Made by a program: the position numbers and the translations under genes
Shown: positions 42,846-48,039 of the stretch, one piece after another
Layout: the number at the start of each line of letters is the position of its first letter
Numbering within the stretch: position 1 is the stretch's first letter
Assembly: GCF_001440405.1 (NCBI RefSeq)
Contig: NZ_LLXX01000021.1
Span: forward strand, 41,696-89,734
Reading direction: 5' to 3'
DNA length: 48,039 nucleotides
Source: Bradyrhizobium valentinum
Lineage (GTDB): Bacteria; Pseudomonadota; Alphaproteobacteria; Rhizobiales; Xanthobacteraceae
The notes under the pieces: generated by a model
Told to the model about the DNA's origin: nothing
The model's input: the letters and a program-made list of their open reading frames with translations, nothing else
Databases searched by the model: none

Positions 42846-44696
42846 TCATTGCAGCACAATCACATCCTCTCCCGGCTGATCGGCGTAGAGCTTCTCCACC
42901 AGCGCGGCGCGGCGTTCGAGGCCGGCGCGCTGATTGATGTAGCCCTTGTCGGTGAGTTCGTTGCCGTCGATCGATGGCGGCTCGGCCATCAGCATGGCGC
43001 GCGCGATCCGCATGCTGCTGCCGGTGGCGGACGCGTTGTGCGCCTCCAGCCCGCGCTTCAGGCAGTCGATCACTTGGGGATGCCGGACCACATCCTCAAA
43101 CGTCGCATCGGGATTGCCTGTTATCTGCCGGCAGGCGTGCAAATTGGGCCAGGCGAGCAGCCCGATGAACGGACGATCCTGCCCCGTGACCAGCGCGTCG
43201 TGCACCACCGGCGTGGCGGCCGCGATCGCATCGGTGCGCAGCGAGCCGACATGGACGAAGGTGCCGGTCGTAAGCTTGAAGTCCTCGACTACGCGGCCGG
43301 CGAAGATAATGCCCTGGAGCGGATCATTGTCATCGACGAAGACGCCGGCATCGCCGATGCAATAAAAGCCTTCCTCGTCGAACATCTTCTTGGTCAATTC
43401 CGGCTGGCCGAAATAGCCCGGCGTGACGTTGATGCCGCGCAATCGCAGCTCGTACTTCGAGCCGCACGGCACCATCTTCAACTCAACACCGGGGAATGGC
43501 AGGCCGATCAGGCCGACGCGCTCGGTGTCCCAGTAGGTGCCGGTCGAGGTCGGCGCGGTCTCGGTCGAGCCCCAGCCGGTGTAGAAGACGATGCGCTCGC
43601 CGGTGGTTTTCACCGCCAGCGCCTGCATGCGGTCATAGAGATCATCCGGCAGCCGCGCGCCGCCATAGGCCATGACGGAAAGATTCTTGAAGAAGCTGCG
43701 GCACAGCGCGTCGTCCTTCTCCATCGCGGCCGCCAGCGCTGCATAGCCGGCCGGCACGTTGGCATAATAGGTCGGAGACACTTCGCGCAGGTTACGGATG
43801 GTCTCTTCGAACTGGCCGGGCATCGGCCGGCCATCGTCGATGTAGAGCGTACCGCCATCGACCAGGATCGGATGGAACGCAGCATTGCCGCCCATGGTGT
43901 GATTCCACGGCATCCAGTCCAGCACGGTCGCGAGCGGCCCGTTGGGATCGCGCGGCCGCACCTGCATCATCATCGCCGCATTGGCGCACATCATCTCCTG
44001 CGTGTTGATGACGGCCTTCGGCATGCCGGTCGAGCCTGAGGTGAACAGCAGCTTGCCGATGGTGTCAGGCGTAATTTTCGCAATCGACTCCTCGACCGCG
44101 TTCGTCACCGGCGTTGCGGCGAGATCGGCAAAGGACACGCTCTTGACGCCCTCACAGGGACGCGCGACGTGAACGACGGTGACGCCGGTCAGGTCGATCG
44201 CTTTCAGCGCCTTCTCGAAGGTCGGCCCGTCCTGCACCATCACGACCGCAGGCTTGATCAGGTTGAAGAGGTATTTGAGCTTGAGATGATCCTGGCTCAT
44301 CAGCGAATAGGCCGGCGACACCGGCGCCGCCGGTAGCCGCGCCTGCATCGCGGCCTGCGTCATCAGCGCGTGCTCGATCGAATTGCCCGACAGGATCGCA
44401 ACGGGCCTGCCTTCGGCAAGGCCGAGATTGAGCAGACCCTGCGTCAGGGCGTCGACGATGCGCTTGGCTTCGCCGTAGGAGACTTTCCGCCATTGCCGGT
44501 CCGGGCCGCCGCGTTGCGCCAGCCAGATGCGCTCGGGCGCTTGCTTGGCCCATTTCGAAAGCGATGCCGGAATATGCTTCTCGTAAGCCTTTAGTGGGAT
44601 GCGCGACTTCAGGATGATGACGCCATCAGGACGACGCTCGACCGCGATGTCACGCGCCAGCCATTCGATCTTGCGAAAGGCCGGCTTGGTCAACAC
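42846..44696 (-). CDS. Feruloyl-CoA synthase-type acyl-CoA ligase (second copy)
   Basis: The 616-residue adenylate-forming ligase is homologous over its whole length to the ligase at 13205-15091. It has the phosphate loop LLFTSGSTGMPKAVINTQ, VLDWMPWNHTMGG, the A5 motif TGWGSTETAPTSTGTYWD, and the C-terminal TDKGYINQRAGLERR. The GTG at 44696 is chosen because GGGAG lies 9 nt before it and because alignment with the paralogue begins there. An in-frame ATG at 44834 would add 46 residues of unusual composition. It follows the SDR gene (with a repeat between) and precedes three acyl-CoA dehydrogenases. It probably activates an aromatic or related carboxylic acid different from that of the first copy. 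Confidence 0.87.
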   Translation of the reverse strand: MLTKPAFRKIEWLARDIAVERRPDGVIILKSRIPLKAYEKHIPASLSKWAKQAPERIWLAQRGGPDRQWRKVSYGEAKRIVDALTQGLLNLGLAEGRPVAILSGNSIEHALMTQAAMQARLPAAPVSPAYSLMSQDHLKLKYLFNLIKPAVVMVQDGPTFEKALKAIDLTGVTVVHVARPCEGVKSVSFADLAATPVTNAVEESIAKITPDTIGKLLFTSGSTGMPKAVINTQEMMCANAAMMMQVRPRDPNGPLATVLDWMPWNHTMGGNAAFHPILVDGGTLYIDDGRPMPGQFEETIRNLREVSPTYYANVPAGYAALAAAMEKDDALCRSFFKNLSVMAYGGARLPDDLYDRMQALAVKTTGERIVFYTGWGSTETAPTSTGTYWDTERVGLIGLPFPGVELKMVPCGSKYELRLRGINVTPGYFGQPELTKKMFDEEGFYCIGDAGVFVDDNDPLQGIIFAGRVVEDFKLTTGTFVHVGSLRTDAIAAATPVVHDALVTGQDRPFIGLLAWPNLHACRQITGNPDATFEDVVRHPQVIDCLKRGLEAHNASATGSSMRIARAMLMAEPPSIDGNELTDKGYINQRAGLERRAALVEKLYADQPGEDVIVLQ

Positions 44697-44879
44697 TGCG
44701 CAGCACTCCCACTCATATTGCGTCTCCCGGAATTTTTGTCCTTTGCGGATCTTGTCGTCAGCGCCTGATATAGACAGGCTTTCGCTTTTCGAGAAAGGCA
44801 GGCCGGTCGAGCGTGACCCGGTCGACGCCGTCATGGTGTTCGATCAAGAGCGGTTGAGTCACGCGGATCTCCCATCCAT

Positions 44880-45009
44880 CGTCGTCCCGGCCAAGCGAAG
44901 CGCGAGCCGGGACCCATACGCCGTGTCGTATCGAAGAGGCATGGTGGCAGAGACCTTCTGCAACAAGAGCCGCCGCGGAGTATGGGTCCCCGCTTTCGCG
45001 GGGACGACG
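44880..45009. repeat. Dispersed inverted repeat, family C, copy
   Basis: GTCGTCCCGGCCAAGCGAAGCGCGAGCCGGGACCCATACG at the left faces TATGGGTCCCCGCTTTCGCGGGGACGAC at the right. The arms agree at their tips and differ in the hairpin bodies. Apart from this element, no gene is seen in the 325-nt gap 44697-45021. Confidence 0.82.
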
Positions 45010-45021
45010 GTAGTGCGTGCC

Positions 45022-45780
45022 CTACCGCGGCGCCATGCGGATCGCGCCGTCGAGACGGATGGTCTCGCCGTTGAGCATCGGGTTCTCGACGATGTGAACC
45101 GCCAGCGCGCCGTACTCCGAAGCATCGCCGAGGCGGGCCGGATGCGGCACCTGGGCCCCTAAGCTCTTGCGGGCCTCTTCGTTCAGGCCCATCAAGAGCG
45201 GCGTCAGGAACAGGCCGGGCGCGATGGTGTTGACGCGGATCTTGAGGCTGGCGAGATCGCGCGCTGCCGGCAGGGTGAGGCCGACGACGCCACCCTTCGA
45301 GGCCGAATAGGCGATCTGGCCGATCTGGCCTTCATAGGCCGCGACGGAAGCGGTGTTGATGGCAACGCCGCGCTCCTCGCCGATCGGCGGCGCGGTGGCG
45401 AGGCGCTCGGCGAACAGGCGCAGCACGTTGAAGGTGCCTATCAGATTGACATTGATGATGCGGACGAATTTTGCCAGCGGATAGACGCCGTCCTTGCCGA
45501 CGGTGCGCTGCGATCCGCCGATGCCGGCGCAGTTCATCAGCACCCGGGCGATGCCGTGCGCGGCTTCGGCTTTCGCAATCGCCGCCTTGATGGCTTCCTC
45601 GTCGGTGACGTCGGCGTGCAGCGCGACGCCCTTTACTTCGGCGGCGACCTTTTCGGCGTTTTCCTTGTTCTGGTCTATCACGCCGATTTTCGCGCCCTTG
45701 GCGGCCATGGCGCGGGCGGTCGCGGCACCGAGGCCCGAACCACCGCCGGTGATGAGAACGGCAACGTCTTGCAACTGCAT
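45022..45780 (-). CDS. SDR-family 3-hydroxyacyl-CoA dehydrogenase (HSD10-like, second copy)
   Basis: The 252-residue short-chain dehydrogenase has TGGGSGLG (11-18), NCAG, and catalytic Ser145, Tyr158 and Lys162. It ends NPMLNGETIRLDGAIRMAPR, like the paralogue at 12408-13169. It would oxidise 3-hydroxyacyl-CoA to 3-oxoacyl-CoA, the substrate of a thiolase such as the one at 46669. It heads the minus-strand block, with a TetR gene upstream. The ligase-SDR pairing repeats that of the first block. Confidence 0.88.
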   Translation of the reverse strand: MQLQDVAVLITGGGSGLGAATARAMAAKGAKIGVIDQNKENAEKVAAEVKGVALHADVTDEEAIKAAIAKAEAAHGIARVLMNCAGIGGSQRTVGKDGVYPLAKFVRIINVNLIGTFNVLRLFAERLATAPPIGEERGVAINTASVAAYEGQIGQIAYSASKGGVVGLTLPAARDLASLKIRVNTIAPGLFLTPLLMGLNEEARKSLGAQVPHPARLGDASEYGALAVHIVENPMLNGETIRLDGAIRMAPR

Positions 45781-45830
45781 TTTAGAGGACCTTTCCTTGG
45801 ATGTTTTCTTCTCTAGATCTGGCGAACAGG

Positions 45831-45860
45831 GAATAGCGAATGGTCGTCCATTCGCTATTC
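45831..45860. repeat. Perfect 13-bp hairpin at the end of the TetR gene
   Basis: GAATAGCGAATGG (45831-45843) and its complement (45848-45860) enclose TCGT. It overlaps the TetR stop codon at 45855. There is no T-run on the minus strand, so it is a weak terminator at best; the adjacent TTCGCTACTCGCC continues a simple GAATAGCGA-type repeat. Confidence 0.8.
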
Positions 45861-46520
45861 GCTACTCGCCAGTCGCCCATTCAGCATTCCACCGCAGATC
45901 AGTGCTTCCATGTGCTTGATATATTCGCGGCAGACGTCGTCGGTGACGGGACCGACGCCGGTCGCGCGCGACATCGCGTGGCGGCCGAAGAACAGGTGAT
46001 CGCAGGCGCCGATCAGGCTGGTGTAGAACAGCACCGGATCGATATCGCGGAATTCACCGGCCTTGACGCCTTCGGCGAGCAGGCGGCGGTGAAAGTCCAA
46101 TAGCGGCGCGACGAAGAATTTCGAGACTTCGTCGGCGGCTTCAGCGCTGCTCTCATGCAGGAGATAGTGGATCAGCCGGTTCATATAGGGGAACTGGTGA
46201 TAGGCACGGATGATGCCGCCAATATGCAGGCGCAGCTTGGCGGTCGGCGAGATCGGCTGGTTGATCAGGTATTCGAGCCCCGACATCTCGGTCGCGGCAT
46301 CCCGCGCCAACAGCGACAGCAACAGCCCGTCCTTGTTGCCGAAATGATATTTCACCAGTGCGGCGTTGACGCCGGATTTCTGCGCAATGTCCGAAAGCGA
46401 CACTTCGATCGACGCGCGCTCGATCATCAGTTCGCTCGCCGCGACAAGCAACTTCTCGGCGGTGGTATTTTTGCCGCCCGGAAGCCTCGTCGGTACGCTG
46501 GTATTCAATTGCGATGCCAT
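45855..46520 (-). CDS. TetR-family transcriptional regulator
   Basis: The 221-residue protein has an N-terminal TetR helix-turn-helix (TTAEKLLVAASELMIERASIEVSLSDIAQKSGVNAALVKYHFGNKDGLLLSLL, about 19-72) and an all-helical ligand-binding domain. The ATG at 46520 (MASQLNTSV) is used; ATG at 46571 would add 17 residues. It is divergent from the thiolase gene and lies upstream of the SDR-ligase-dehydrogenase genes, so it likely controls one or both, perhaps with an acyl-CoA as inducer. An AT-rich patch with TTGA repeats lies in the gap to the thiolase. Confidence 0.9.
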   Translation of the reverse strand: MASQLNTSVPTRLPGGKNTTAEKLLVAASELMIERASIEVSLSDIAQKSGVNAALVKYHFGNKDGLLLSLLARDAATEMSGLEYLINQPISPTAKLRLHIGGIIRAYHQFPYMNRLIHYLLHESSAEAADEVSKFFVAPLLDFHRRLLAEGVKAGEFRDIDPVLFYTSLIGACDHLFFGRHAMSRATGVGPVTDDVCREYIKHMEALICGGMLNGRLASSE

Positions 46521-46578
46521 CACTGCCTGCCGGAAATCCGGGTCGCACATAAGCGCATGCCGCGGCTGCACTCAAGAG

Positions 46579-46600
46579 TTAATTGATTGATTGACTAAAT
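46579..46600. promoter_or_regulatory. AT-rich TTGA-repeat patch between tetR and thiolase
   Basis: AGTTAATTGATTGATTGACTAA-AT has three TTGA steps at 4-nt spacing and TTA...TAA ends; about 12 of 20 positions are symmetric. It is a candidate TetR site or promoter element, 58 nt from tetR and 68 nt from the thiolase. Confidence 0.35.
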
Positions 46601-46668
46601 CCCGCAGTGCCCCTTAAATCCGGCCAATCCATCAAACGCCATCCATAACAATCCAAGGGAGAACAGAC

Positions 46669-47841
<1,173 letters not shown>

Positions 47842-47874
47842 GAAAGCGGCCACACGCGTCACAATAACAAAGGT

Positions 47875-47990
47875 GTCGTCCCTGCGAACGCAGGGACCCA
47901 TAACCACAAATGTTTGTGGTTATACGTAACTGGGGCTCCAGCTCGCTTCAACATTCAGAGCGGTGGTTATGGGCCCCTGCGTGCGTGTTT
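47875..47990. repeat. Dispersed inverted repeat, family C, degenerate right end
   Basis: GTCGTCCCTGCGAACGCAGGGACCCATAACCAC at the left matches other family C copies. The right end GTGGTTATGGGCCCCTGCG is the partner, but the final hairpin and GACGAC tip are broken. It follows the thiolase stop by 33 nt. The rest of the window to 48039 shows no gene. Confidence 0.8.
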
Positions 47991-48039
47991 GGTCCCGGGA
48001 GATTGGGTTGATGGAATCGGTGTAGATAGAGGCATCTGT

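Noticed and set aside
44697..44834. 46-residue N-terminal extension of the second ligase
   Set aside because: It has no similarity to the paralogous ligase, and the GTG at 44696 has a good ribosome site and the right alignment start.

Overview
The window looks like chromosomal DNA of a high-GC alphaproteobacterium of the Bradyrhizobium / Rhodopseudomonas group (Nitrobacteraceae). The grounds are the protein families and gene order (CouPSTU-like and TarPQM-like uptake genes, kaiB-kaiC without kaiA, many CoA-dependent aromatic and fatty-acid genes) and several families of dispersed palindromic intergenic repeats. This placement is inferred from reading; no database search was run. No tRNA, rRNA, CRISPR array, insertion sequence, phage or plasmid gene was seen.

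Layout. 1-2335: two tandem, closely related Liv-type solute-binding proteins (the first cut by the window edge), each followed by a clear hairpin terminator. 2459-6075: a MOFRL-type glycerate kinase and a PAS-PAS-GGDEF-EAL protein. 6174-21063: a hydroxycinnamate / aromatic-acid block. It holds a MarR regulator; divergent ABC transporter genes (livH, a livM-livG fusion, livF); a solute-binding protein; a minus-strand operon of enoyl-CoA hydratase, feruloyl-CoA-synthase-type ligase, SDR dehydrogenase and 4-hydroxybenzoyl-CoA-type thioesterase; a DUF3237 gene; a TRAP transporter; and pobA. Near-identical AT-rich palindromes precede livH, the hydratase operon and pobA, which suggests one MarR regulon. 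21307-26821: small accessory genes (PaaI-like thioesterase, LysR and a divergent flavin-reductase-like gene, a glutathione-S-transferase-like gene, a small ORF and a WYL regulator sharing a 22-bp palindrome, a YkgJ-like cysteine-cluster protein, a DUF3307 membrane protein). 27202-33336: a membrane-anchored TAXI-like protein, a stand-alone DUF6537-like protein paired with a cyclic-nucleotide-binding membrane protein, a variant crotonase and an ankyrin protein. 33543-38075: LuxR-type regulator, kaiB, kaiC and a hybrid histidine kinase. 38077-46520, minus strand: nitroreductase, three acyl-CoA dehydrogenases, a second feruloyl-CoA-synthase-type ligase, a second SDR dehydrogenase and a TetR regulator, with a divergent thiolase at 46669-47841.

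How the genes may work together. In the first block, two uptake systems would import lignin-derived phenylpropenoates. The ligase would make the CoA ester, the hydratase and SDR would oxidise the side chain, a thiolase (one lies at 46669) would cleave it, the thioesterase would release 4-hydroxybenzoate, and PobA would make protocatechuate. The second block carries a paralogous ligase-SDR pair plus dehydrogenases and a thiolase, so it may handle saturated side chains or related acyl-CoAs. The Kai block is a KaiA-less, clock-like signalling operon. Substrates and regulation are inferences from family and context.
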